In this document: positions 41,535 to 53,911 of the stretch, piece by piece
Position numbering within the stretch: position 1 is the first letter of the stretch
Layout: every line of letters begins with the position of its first letter
Origin: Siphonodentalium dalli
Taxonomy: Eukaryota; Mollusca; Scaphopoda; Gadilida; Siphonodentaliidae
Reading direction: 5' to 3'
DNA length: 64,000 nucleotides
Assembly: GCA_032622095.1 (NCBI GenBank)
Contig: CP136065.1
Location: forward strand, 116,537,195 to 116,601,194
The notes under the pieces: model-generated
Databases searched by the model: none
What the model saw: the letters and a program-made list of their open reading frames with translations, nothing else
What the model was told of the DNA's origin: nothing
Translations under genes and position numbers: made by a program

Positions 41535-43013
41535 GATGAATAACAGCACAATCACACTATATGGGACTATCGGATCGGATGTGCGCAAATTTAAGGAGGA
41601 GATGCGACACATGGTTATATACAGCCTAGCTGGGGTGCTCGGCGTTGCTCGGGCGAAGAATGCGTAATTTATCAGTTGCCCTTCAAGACAGTTAAAACTA
41701 AAACAATTATTATTTATCAAGGGTAAACAGCACATATTGAATGACTCTTCGAAAAAAAGTTACATCTATCTTTTAAATTGATAATAAACGCTCTGTATTG
41801 CTAATCTAATTATTAGTGCCTCTTTAAAGTCATTCCCATATATATTCTGAACGGATAATAAACGGTCTTTATTTATCATATAATTTATTACCCCCCCCCC
41901 CCCCCTTTAAGTAACATGAAGTCAAATGCGCCTATCCCATAACATTCCCCTGATCGGGTGACCCATCTCTATCATTTTTCGTTCATATCGTTCGTTCGTT
42001 ATTGCCCAGATTTGCTCCTTCAATTTGTCTGACGCCAACGGCACCTATCTCATGAAACTCTACGGGTCAATTTATCCCCAAGTTTCAATGTTCACCGAAC
42101 AGATTGCAACCATTTTGGGCATATTATTAATTAATTAGTAGTATACCCTTTTAAGACATCTGAGGTTAAATGGACCTATCTAATAAAATTCAGTGTCAAA
42201 TTACCCACATGTACAAATTCCAGCTCCGATGGTTCAACCGTTTGGTCGCCTTTAGTAAAAAAAATATATATAATTATTATTATTGCTCTTTTAAAACATC
42301 TGAGGCGAAAGGGAATTATCTATAATAACGTTCCAGGGTCAAATTACTCCTATATGCAAATTTTCAGCTCAAACATACGAACAAACAAAGTTGAGTTTTA
42401 TTAGTATAGATAGATAACTCGCTGGGTACAAATTGAAGTGTTTTGACATACATTTACACATCTTCAAAGCCGGAATTTCTCTACTTTGTACACCACATTG
42501 GTGGTTTTCCCTTCTGGTGCATGGATGAATAGGTTGACTGTTGACTAATTTCTGATATGGTGTGGATAAAGATCGTCCTGGTCACTCATGCAATGTAATT
42601 CGAAGCGGTATGTGACGTTGAGTGCGGTCTCTGTTGTGTGGACTAACGATAAAGAGCGTTAACTAATTATCTAGTCATGATATGATATGGATGCAGATCG
42701 TTATGCTCGCTTATGTACGCAACATGTTGAGACGAACGGTACCTATCTAATAATGACAACAGAGTCAATTTATCCCTATATACAATGTTTCAGCGATGAT
42801 GGTCCCAAAACAGAATTGAGTTGTATTAGTACAGATACTTACTCGGATATAAGTTCGACCCATAGTATCAAGATCAGAACTATCCGGCTGTATTTTCGGA
42901 AGAATCTTTTAGCCTGTAAATTTCAAACATGATATTATGAGCTATGATGATGAAAATAAATCAATGACCAATGTCACTCTACATCCACTGTCTGTTTATA
43001 AAGCAGTGTGTTC
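41535..43013. repeat. Dispersed repeat fragments
   Basis: About 41,860-42,420 is related to 18,300-18,830 (GTCTGACGCCAACGGCACCT, GGTCAATTTATCCCC, ACCGTTTGGTCGCC). Part recurs at about 42,715-42,790. The motif AATAAACGCTCT or its complement occurs at 41,785, 41,866 and 42,649. Confidence 0.55.
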
Positions 43014-43080
43014 AGAGTGTGTTCTGTTTGCGTTTATACGGGGATTCCCCGTATATATATACGCAAACAGAACACACTCT
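43014..43080. repeat. 67-bp hairpin
   Basis: AGAGTGTGTTCTGTTTGCGT at the left pairs with ACGCAAACAGAACACACTCT at the right, continuing through TATACGGGGA/TCCCCGTATA with a short TATA bulge. Confidence 0.9.
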
Positions 43081-43702
43081 CAATTAACAAATTGCTCCCG
43101 GATATTGCGTTCGCCAAGGACTAGCTGTTACATCGGAACTAATTTTCAGGTTTTTTGATGATTCAATAGAATTTTGTTTTATTATTGGGTGTACTGAATG
43201 GTACCATTACAATTATGTGGATGACTAAATGCGGATAATTAGTTATCAGGCATATCCGTTTAACAGCTGCGGCGTCCGAAAGGTTTACAGTGAAGAACGT
43301 TCGATAACATATAATAAATATTCCACGGCTTGTCGTTGACTATGGCAAAATAGTGGTCCTCTATCCTCTATACCACTATCTTGTATAGTCAAGACAGTGA
43401 CATTAGCATCACTTAGTTTGATAAAGACCCGATAATAAAAGTCGCATAGTGTATATAATAATAATAATCATGCCCGCGCCCATTAAATTGACCAATGATA
43501 TGAGAGATCTAATGTTAGGAGATAATGAAGAGATTCGGTTCATTTTGGTCGTTTCGTGTATGTTATTGAATGTTCCCGCTTATGAACTCTAGAGGTTCAG
43601 GGTATTTACATCAGTGTGTCGCCCATGCAGATACGCAAATATCGTCTGAAACACGTTCAATTGAATCATAGGCAAGTTATATGACAATGCAATATATATA
43701 GT

Positions 43703-45285
43703 ACTAGCCGGTGACCCGACTTCGTCCGGGCTTTGACCTTGAATTAACCATTTTGAAGGTCAAGGTCAGGTCGGAGTCACGATTTGACCCGTCGATAACA
43801 CTCCCGTGACAAAAGCACCCCTAGGTATCAAATTTCGTTGAAATCCGTCCGTTTTACCCGATTTGACATTGAATTGACCATTTTGAAGGTCAAGGTCAGG
43901 TCGGGGTAACGATTTGACCCGTCGAAAACACTCCCGGACAAAAGTACCCCTAGGTATCAAATTTCGTCGAAATCCGTCCGTTTTACCCGATTTGACCTTG
44001 AATTGACCATTTTGAAGGTCAGTTCAGGTCGGATAACGATTTGACCCGTCCAAAACACTCCCCGAACAAAAGTACCCATAGGTATCAAATTTCGTTGAAA
44101 TCCGTCCGTTTTACCCGATTTGATCTTGAATTGGCCATTTTGAAGGTCAAGGTCAGGTCGGGGTCACGATTTGACCCGTCCAAAACACTCCCCGGACAAA
44201 ATAACTCTTAGGTATCAAATTTCGTCGAAATCCGTACGGCAGTTTTCCCGGCCATAGCTAACAGACAAACAAACAGGCAGTTTTCGAGTCTATAACGGAC
44301 ACACACATACATACATATCATTTGTGGGTACCCGTTTCAAGGTGGAAGGTGACATCGGGCATAAAAACTGACCCGATGGAAATCTCCCCCATTCCTAGGA
44401 ACCCATAAGTACGAACACAGACATACGAATCACACAACACGCTCATGTCTGGACACAGACACAACACGCTCATGTCTGGACACAGACACGCTCTTTATCA
44501 ACGACACTGCGGATACGAACGCTCTTTAACTATCACGCGATTAACCCATGAATTCCCATTGCGGTGGCGGGGGAGTAGAGAAGGAGTGCTCTGACGTTCT
44601 CTGAAGCGGTGCGATGACACTTCATCTGGGATTTTACCCTTAGATAGGAAGTTTGGGTTCAATCCGTCCGGCAGTTTTCCCGGCCATAGTTAACAGACAA
44701 ACAGAAGTCCCATAATATATATTAGACTAGCAGATTAGCCCGTCACTGGCGGGATTGGTCCCATGGCTTTGGTCGATCTCTTAATTTTGGTTTTTCAAGG
44801 TAACCCCGTACAGACACGCCGACAGCATGCTATCATATAACCCGACAAAAATATTCCCCGTCCCGAGTTGACCATACATAACAAATTTCACGTCGATGTC
44901 ACCGATGACGACCGAGATATCGCCCAAGGTCATTTTGTGGGTACCCGTTTCAAGGCCAATGTCACATCAGGCGGACAAACTGACCCGACGAAAATCTCCC
45001 CCGTCCATTGGAAGCCCTGAGTATGAAATTTCGTCTCGATATCCGCAGTTTCCGAGACGGTCGATTGAGCCGTATTTATACTCGTGTATATAAACGCTCT
45101 TTAACAATGACACCGCAGATACTAACGCTCTTTAATCATTAACCCATTAACCCATCAATTACAACGACGGCGGCATGGCGAAGGGTGAAGGAGTACTCGG
45201 ACGTTCGGTGCGATGGCACTTCTCGTGGCTTTTTACCCTTAGATAGCAAGTTTGGGCTCAATCGGTCGAGCCGTTTTCGAGTCTA

Positions 45286-45332
<47 letters not shown>

Positions 45333-46110
45333 GGAAGTCTCAAAATATATAGTAGACTAGCAGATTAGCCCGCCACTGGCGGGATAGGTCCCATGGCTTC
45401 GGTCGATCCATTAATTTTAGTTTTTCAAGGTAACCCCATACAGGCAAGGTCAAGTGGGGTCACGATTTGACCAGTCCAAAACACTGCCCGGACAAAAGTG
45501 CCCGACAAACGTGCCCGTCGAAATCCATCCGGTTTTACCCGATTTGACCTTGAATTGATCATTTTGAAGGTCAAGGTCAGGTCCGGGTTACGATTTGACA
45601 AAAGTAACCCTATGTATAACATTTCGTCGAAATCCCATCAAAATTGGCGATTTGACCTTGAATTGACCCGATTTCAAGGTCAATGTCAAGTCGCACGGGC
45701 AAATGAATATGCTTATGAGACTCCCCATACGAAAGTACCCCCACATACCAAGTTTCATCGAAATCCCGTGATATTCGGGCGTTTGACCTTGAAATGACCC
45801 GATTTCAAGGTCAGGTCACGTCGCACGGGCAAATTAATAGGTTTTTGCCACTCCCCGGCCGAAGGTAGCCCCACATACCAAGTTTCATCGAAATCCCGTG
45901 ATATTCAGGCGTTTGACCTTGAAATGACCCGATTTCAAGGTCAGGTCACGTCGCACGGACAAATTAATAGGCCCATGTCACTCCCCGGTCGAAAACACCC
46001 CCACATACCAAGTTTTATCGAAATCGGGTCGGCCGTTTTCGAGTCCATCGATTACAGACACACAGACACACACACACACACACACAGACAGATCTTCAAA
46101 AAATATATAT
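43703..46110. repeat. Head-to-tail copies of a modular repeat (TTTGACCTTGAATTGACC type)
   Basis: Three units start at about 43,703, 44,723 and 45,354. Each opens with ACTAGC..GA..CCCG and ends in GTTTTCGAGTC...GACACACA-type repeats. They contain three to five internal copies of about 120-130 bp (GATTTGACCTTGAATTGACC ... ATCAAATTTCGTCGAAATCC). A 40-bp (AT)n run lies at 45,289-45,328. An inverted relative lies at 49,130-49,625. Such 3' ends recall LINE/SINE tails, but the class is not settled. Confidence 0.7.
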
Positions 46111-48275
46111 AATAGACTAGCCGATGAGCCCGACGTTGTCCGGGCTATTCAAAAACCAAATTTCAAGTCGATAGCTCTACTCAGCCCGACGTTGTCCGGG
46201 CTATTCAAAAACCAAATTTCAAGTCGATAACTCTACCCGTTTCCGAGATCTGGTCTGCGCATGCGCGAAGCTGGCATCGCACGGGCTCGGCGACCCGATA
46301 AAATTCGTATCCGGGGCAAGATACATTCACATACCAAATTTCAAGTCGATAGCTCCACCCGTTTCCGAGATCTGTCCGGGCTATTCAAAAACCAAATTTC
46401 AAGTCGATAGCTCCACCCGTTTCCGAGATCTGGTCTGCGCATGCGCGAAGCTTACGTCGCACGTGCTCTGCGACCCGATAAAATTCGTATCCGGGGCAAG
46501 ATACATTCACATAGCAAATTTCAAGTCGATAGCTCCACCCGTTTCCGAGATCTCGTCTGCGCATGCGCGAAGCTGGCGTCGCACGGGCTCGGCGACCCGA
46601 TAAAATTCGTATCCGGGGCAAGATACATTCACACACCAAATTTCAAGTCGATAGCTCCACCCGTTTCCGAGATCTCGTCTGCGCATGCGCGAAGCTGGCG
46701 TCGCACGGGCTCGGCGACCCGATAAAATTCGTATCCGGGGCAAGATACATTCACATAGAAAATTTCAAGTCGATAGCTCCACCCGTTTCCGAGATCTCGT
46801 CTGCGCATGCGCGAAGCGGGCGCCGCACGGGCTCGCCAATACGACAACGTCCACCGCCTGGTCAAACTACCCACACGTACCAAGTTTCGTCCCGATCGGT
46901 CGAGAATCGTAGATTTGTATAAATGACAGACAGACAGAGGTCTTCAAATATATATATGAGACTAGCCGATGAGCCCGACGTTGTCCGGGCGACGTTGTCC
47001 GGGTTATTCAAAAACCAAATTTCAAGTCGATAGCTCCACCCGTTTCCGAGATCTGGTCTGCGTATGCGCGAAGCTGGCGTCGCACGGGCTCGGCGACCCG
47101 ATAAAATTCGTATCCGGGGCAAGATACATTCACATACCAAATTTCAAGTCGATAGCTCCACCCGTTTCCGATATCTCGTCTGCGCATGCGCGAAGCTGGC
47201 GTCGCACGGGCTCGGCGACCCGATAAAATTCGTATCCGGGGCAAGATGCATTCACATACCAAATTTCAAGTCGATAGCTCCACCCGTTTCCGATATCTCG
47301 TCTGCGCATGCGCGAAGCTGGCGTCACACGGGCTCGGCGACCCGATAAAATTCGTATTCGGGGCAAGATACATTCACATACCAAATTTCAAGTCGATAGC
47401 TCCACCCGTTTCCGAGATCTCGTCTGCGCATGCGCGAAGCGGGCGCCGCACGGGCTCGCCAATACGACAACGTCCACCGCCTGGTCAAACTACACACACG
47501 TACCAAGTTTCGTCCCGATCGGTCGAGAATCGTAGATTTGTATAAATGACAGACAAACAAACAAACATACATACAGACAGAGGTCTTCAAAATATATATG
47601 AGACTAGCCGATGAGCCCGACGTTGTCCGGGCTATTCAAAAACCAAATTTCAAGTCGATAGCTTTACCCATCCCGACGTTGTCCGGGCTATTCAAGAAAA
47701 CCAAATTTCAAGTCGATAGCTCTACCCGTTTGCTAGATCTCGTCTGCGCATGCGCGAAGCTGGCGTCGCACGGGCTCGGCGACCCGATAAAATTCGTATC
47801 CGGGGCAAGATACATTCACATACCAAATTTCAAGTCGATAGCTACACCCGTTTCCGAGATCTCGTCTGCGCATGCGCGAAGCGGGCGCCGCACGGGCTCG
47901 GCGACCCGATAAAATTTCGTATCCGGGGCAAGATACATTCACACACCAAATTTCAAGTCGATAGCTCCACCCGTTTCCGAGATCTCGTCTGCGCATGCGC
48001 GAAGCTGGCGTCACACGGGCTCGGCGACCCGATAAAATTCGTATCCGGAGCAAGATACATTCACATAGCAAATTTCAAGTCGATAGCTCCACCCGTTTCC
48101 GATATCTCGTCTGCGCATGCGCCGCACGGGCTCGCCAATACGACAACGACGACCGCCTGGTCAAACTACACACACGTACCAAGTTTCGTCCCGATCGGTC
48201 GAGAATCGTAGATTTGTATTAATGACAGACAGACAGACAAACAGACAGACAGAGGTCTTCAAAATATATATGAGA
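46111..48275. repeat. Three further modular units with 122-bp internal tandem repeats
   Basis: Units start at about 46,111, 46,960 and 47,600 with AGACTAGCCGATGAGCCCGA and end ...GACAGACAGAGGTCTTCAAA and ATATATAT. Inside are tandem 122-bp repeats (starts 46441, 46563, 46685; 47064, 47186, 47308). Each has AAATTTCAAGTCGATAGCTC, the palindrome TGCGCATGCGCG and a CACGGGCTCGGCGACCCG segment. All long open frames here are repeat shadows. Confidence 0.85.
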
Positions 48276-49129
48276 TGTCACTTGATTAATTCTGATGATA
48301 CACAATGAACAAATAAATTGTATTGCCACAATTCCGGAGGCCAGTAACCGAGTGAGTCAAAGTATAATAAAGTAAGATTCATTCCGCTGTATGCCCATTG
48401 CGTCCAATGTGTTATAGGCACAGACATGTCATACCTTGTATCTTTAAAAAGTCTGGACATCGCCCCGGTAATTTCTTACCTGTTATAGGCACGATTGAGA
48501 ATGTTTATCACGCATGCATGAGTATACTGTTCAACCGTGTTTAATTAAGACGAGACTGAGCGGTTGTTGATTAAATTCGGTAAATAATCATTTTCCTATA
48601 TATAAGTAGGTTATATCATGGTGCGAACCGTTTACTGGTAACAGCCACTCGTAAAAGATTTATGGGTATTGCTCATACGCGACTCTCACCATGATATACA
48701 AGAAAACTAAGATGCATGCATCAGGTCGGCCGTGAACTATCTACCATAGAATTGTTGTAGCTATCGATTATACATTTTGGAACACCTGTCTGTATGTATA
48801 TGTGTATGCATGAATGCATGTGTGTATGTGTTATAACACTGCTCGAATTTGGTATTTAACGTGTCAACTTGACCTCGCTCATAGGCATGTTTCTGGACCT
48901 TGACCGATCCGACTAAAAAATTGTGTGTAGGACTACTTCGATCCCGGGAGCAATATGGACGGGTCAAATTTCACGTGGGACCATGTTCTCGAACATGCTG
49001 ATATAGGCATGATTCTGGACCAATTGAACAATAATTTGGCCAGACGCTGTATATACTGGGTACTGTCCAGATGGAGGCGATCACAAAAAATCCCTAACTA
49101 GCCCGAACGAAGTCGAATACATCAGCTAG
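48276..49129. other. No recognisable feature
   Basis: AT-rich sequence without coding signal or clear repeats. A potential splice-like site near 48,430 leads into frames with stops. Confidence 0.4.
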
Positions 49130-49625
49130 TTTAATATATATTTTGGACATTTGTCTGTCTGTTTGTCTGTTAGCTATGGCCGGGAAAACTGCCGGACAGA
49201 TTTGACGAAATTTTATACCTTGGGGAAATTATTTCCAGGGAGTATTTTGGACGGGTCAAATCTTAATCCCGACCTGACTTTGACATTCAAAAAGATCAAT
49301 TCAAGGTAAAATCTGGTAAAACGGAAGTATTTCAACGAAATTTGATACCTACTGTTACTTTTGTCCCAGGAGTGTTTCGGGTGGGTCAAATCATGACCCT
49401 GACCTGATCTTGACATTCAAAATTGTCAATTCAAGGTCAAATCGGGTAAAGCCGGGCGGATTTCGACGGGTACTTTTGTCGTGACTTTTGTCCGGGGAGT
49501 GTTTTGGACGGGTCAAATTGTGACCCCGACATGACCTTCACCTTTAAAATAGTCAATTCAAGGTTAAATCGCGCAATTCTCCGAAAATCAGAGGGGAACA
49601 TCCCGGACGAAGTCTCTATTATATA
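49130..49625. repeat. Inverted copy of the TTGACC-type modular repeat
   Basis: It starts with TTTGGACATTTGTCTGTCTG and contains repeated TTCAAGGTCAAATCGGGTAA and GGGAGTGTTTTGGACGGGTC segments, the complement of those at 43,703-45,700. Confidence 0.7.
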
Positions 49626-52361
49626 TTTATAGATTTAGTTACAAACTAAATACCTGTATATTGTACAAAGAAATGTTTGAAAAATATATCTGTATCAATA
49701 TTACCATACGGGTCATTAAAATAGATACGACGAAACAAATTTTGAAGGGTGCATGTATCAGGTAAATTTTTATATTTCAAATGATGACAGGAATGTGGAA
49801 AGTTGAAGTACCTACGTAATACTGGCTATCCGCATGAAGAGATATACATGTATATAAAAACCAAAATAGAAGATGACTGCTGGCGACAATGTTTTCCAAA
49901 AACATTCAAAGCATTCGATAGCTCCCATCTAGATGTCAGCCCGAAGATCAATATGAAGTTTGGTGACTATCAGATGAGGGATATGTCTGTACAGTTGCTA
50001 AACAATTCAGTCATGCAAAAGAGGATCAAAGAGTAAGATACCAAATTGCTGCCTGTGGTAATGTTTTTTAACGAAATTCGGGAAAATTAGATTACTCTCA
50101 CCCTGGTTATCCAGAAGATCATTGTGGAATCTGGTGACGATCGGACAAGGGGTGTCGTCTGTAGGATCAACCAAATTATTTAGCCATAAAAATAGTAAAA
50201 TTGAAGATCACCGCTGGCAGTGATGTCTTCACAAGGACAGTTTGATAACAAAATATGGCTCACATCTAGCGGTGACCCAAAATATCCACATGAGAAAAAG
50301 TTCTCCAATAAAAGCTGGCTGCAGGGTGCGTCAATTGATTCAAATTCGAAATTTAGCAGGGTGTACTGCTTGTGGCCATGTTTCCCCCGCAAATTTGATA
50401 GACTGATGGACAAAACCACTGAATCCGTTGAATCAATATACATGTATACATGGCTTAATTTATATGCATTGTTATACACAGTACTGGTATATAAAGGTAC
50501 TGAAAATAACTATATTAATAGTATACACAAAATAAACCATATATCATGGCTATGGGTTCTAATATCCGAACATGACAGCTGAGAACTTGGTGTGAATTAA
50601 AGAGTGGTGGTTTCTCAAGCATATCTAACCCTCCACGTAGAAACATGCCATTAAATGTCATAAGTATAATCTAGCTTGAGGACAGAAGTGATCCATAAAA
50701 CCCCCTTTAATTCAACCAGGTCCTCGCGCGATGTATGGTCGATCACATGATAATCTAGGGGGGGGGGGGGGTAGAATTGTTGTATAAAAACAGCACTGCA
50801 TGTAAATATAAAATAAAATAGTGCTACATCTTATTACAGATTATTGCCATATATAATCAGTGATTATACAGACAGTCTGACAAAATAAAGTTTCAGTGAC
50901 ACTCTATCCGAAGAGGGGAATAATTTCATCTGTTACAGTCAATGGAGCAATTATGAATATGGAAAGGTGAAATTTCTAAGTAATACTAGATATCGACATG
51001 ACGCGATAACATATAACGTAAATGCAATATGGCCGCTGGCGACCATATTTTCCTATGAAATTAAAAAAAAAAATTGATAGCTCTCATCTGATAGATCAAT
51101 ATCAAGATAAATATGAAGTTTGGTGATGATCGGATGAGTGAAGTGGACTGTGGTCTGTGCTAAACGGTTTAGTAATGCTTAAAAAGATTCTTACCTTAAT
51201 ATTTTTATGTTCACTTTATAAACTTCACTGAGTCATCTTTGTCATGTATTGAGTTTGATATCTTTTGTTAACAGTTTATAAATCATGTATGTCTCATGTT
51301 TGTTATTTTAATTTATGTGTTTATTATCATTAAATAAAGTTGCATTCCTTAAAAAGATTCTTACCTCAATGTTTTTATGTTCACTTTATAAACTCCACTG
51401 AGTCATCTTTGTCATGTATTGAATTTGATATCTTTTATTAACAGTTTATAAATTATGTATGTCTCGTGTTCGTTATTATATTATATACACTTTATAGTGT
51501 GTTTTCAGAACGGAATTTTTTTTTAATAAAATCAACAAATTTGTAAATTTAAAAACAATTCAAACGTTGTTGTATTCCATGTCACAGCCCGGACATATAC
51601 ACCAAATTTCAATAATATTAATGGAGAAACAACTGACCAAACGCTATATAACACCCGTATATATACATCTTTTATTCCGAACCGGACTTAGCCTCGGGTA
51701 CATGTTATAGTAGGTACCGAATTGACACACGTCGACTGGGGCGAGTTGGCCCTGGGGCGATTAGGCCGATTAGGGCACCTTCTATAATTTACCGTATGTA
51801 TCCGTTTACGCGTAGTTTACTTTAGAAAGTTCCGCAATTAATACCGTAAATAGAGCGACCATATTTGACAGAGAATGCCTCTGTTATTGATTATCAAGTT
51901 GCTATACATTAAAAACGACAAATTCACATGCTCGTTCAAGCGCAGTAGTCTATTTTCCCCATGTTAAAGGACATCCACAAATACTAAATAACGCTAACCT
52001 ACTGCCGAATGTTTTACACGACAACTGTTAACATATTTGGGCTGAATTCATCTGATGCGGTATTATTCCTCAAAATAAACAACAAAACCATCGTTACTTG
52101 GAAATGTAGTTTGGGCTAACTTTTACATAAATCCTCCACATCAATTATCCCGACACACACGTCAGATGAAAAGCAGCCATGAAGTAAACGGCCAAATTGG
52201 CCGAAATAACATGTGACGTCAGGGGGGGATTTTTTTTCCTGGCACGTATGCCGGGGTGGGTGGGTGATCGATGGTCGATGGGACTAACAAACAATTTTTT
52301 TCCGCAACTCGAAACGTTTTTTCCTGCAAGTCTTTTTGACTGCTTTTGCGATGAGTTTGTA
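49626..52361. repeat. Mostly unannotated; tandem duplication at 51,180-51,475
   Basis: A 171-bp segment beginning AAAAAGATTCTTACCT is duplicated head to tail at about 51,180 and 51,351; the first copy ends with AATAAAGTTGCATTCCTT. Fragments related to the 2.3-kb repeat (GATGATCGGATGAG, AATATGAAGTTTGGTGA) occur at 49,950-50,160 and 51,060-51,180. A G13 run lies at 50,758. No gene is seen. Confidence 0.5.
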
Positions 52362-52690
52362 TGGAATCCTATTATAGGGCCACTTGCTAATGGCGCTTTC
52401 GGCGCGATGCGCCGAAAGCGCCAAAAAGTGCGCCATTAGTAACGCGCCGAAAGCGCCGAAAGCGACAAAATATGCGCCGTTACGGCGCACTATTTGTCGC
52501 TTTCGGCGCAAAATGTGCGATATTTTGTCGCTTTCGGCGCGTTACTATAATGGCGCACTTTTTGTCGCTTTCGGCGCGCGCCGAAAGCGCCATTAGGCAT
52601 ACTATTAGGTCCACTTCCTAATGGCGCACGCCGGAAGCGACAAAAAGTGCGCCGAAAGCGCCATTAGCAAGTGGCCCTAATAGGATTCCA
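52362..52690. mobile_element. GGGCCACTT foldback element, copy 2
   Basis: TGGAATCCTATTATAGGGCC at the left and GGCCCTAATAGGATTCCA at the right, flanked by TA (52360-52361 and 52691-52692). The interior is built from repeated GCGCCGAAAGCG and CGCTTTCGGCGC in both orientations, with GACAAAAAGTGCGCC links, so many alternative hairpins can form. Relative of 14694-15098. Confidence 0.8.
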
Positions 52691-52692
52691 TA

Positions 52693-53714
52693 GGTTTGGC
52701 TTAAAACGCCTTAGAATGGCAACATTAACATGACTGAATTTTTTCATGATGATCAGAGTATCATCAGACAAACAGTATAGCCTGTAGCCAAGATGGCCGC
52801 TGGCAGCCATATTTTTTGGCCGAATGACTCCAAAATGACTCGTTCCTATTTACATGTCAATGTTAACATCCATGACAAATAGTATGCACAGACAGCTGTT
52901 TACAGTGCATTTCCCCCTCGCAAATCTATGCTTTAGTGTTAAAAGGGGGTGGGTGTAAAACAAATGGTCGGAAAAAACTGCCGAAAACGGAAACAAATTT
53001 GGACGCGGGGGTGAGTGGGTCCCAACAAGGGTCGAAAGGAAAAAATCATCATACGTTCCTGAAAATATTTTCCGACACCCCCCCCCCCCACTGGTGACGT
53101 TCCATATATTGGCATGTGTTAATGAACTTATCAACGAGATGGTAATGGTGCACCATTATATATACTATATTTAGACCACATGTTCAATTTCGAATCTATA
53201 TGCAATTTATGTCGATGTGTTAATTGGTTGATTCTGCAATGTTACATGTCGTCTTTTATACACCGGTATCATACGATAATTCCGATTGGATTACCGTGAA
53301 GGGATGTGAACACACAGGGGCTATACCACCTCATTATATACGCCTGAACGATATCTGCAATTTATAACCCCCAGAAATGTTACCCGGCGCTATAACATGT
53401 TATATATTCCATAACTTGCGCACATTTACTTCTATATATATAGACAGATTAATACAATGCGCTTCTTAATCGAAAATCTTTCGATTCCAGAATCCAGATT
53501 ATACTACAAGTTGTGTTATGTATTTATTCTACACCCTTTTGCCAGATAAGTTCAATCCATGACTGTCACCTTCATTGATACTATAGCTATCTTTATTGTG
53601 ATTAACGTTTGATGAATACCCAGTAATGACCGGCGCATCACCGACAACTTCAACAATAATTCCAATAGAATTATACAATATTCCGTTGAATACATGAGTG
53701 TGCCATATGTCACC
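52693..53714. other. Intergenic or intronic, little recognisable
   Basis: 52,790-52,880 is a fragment of the AAGATGGCCG repeat. A C-rich run lies near 53,080. No coding signal was found. Confidence 0.4.
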
Positions 53715-53797
53715 AGAACAAAAATTGACCCAACCCTAATAATACTTAATCATAGATAGGATGAATTATTATTGGGGGTTGGGTCCATTTTTGTTCA
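53715..53797. repeat. Hairpin
   Basis: AGAACAAAAATTGACCCAAC pairs with GTTGGGTCCATTTTTGTTC; stem of about 28 bp with a loop of about 22 nt. Confidence 0.85.
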
Positions 53798-53911
53798 GGG
53801 ACCTGTGGACTGTTCCTCATGTCAATGGGTGTGGAATAAAAAACGTCTAGATAACGAAACTCTGTCCACCGAACACATTATCGGAAGAGTTGTTTTAATT
53901 GTGTGCCATAC

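Noticed and set aside
46385-48222. Many overlapping 75-153 codon ORFs on both strands
   Set aside because: All are frames through the 122-bp repeat units, similar on both strands, with no protein family resemblance.
48278-48500. Possible upstream CNBD2-like exon with donor GTATGAC
   Set aside because: The open frame has a stop between any acceptor and the putative coding part.
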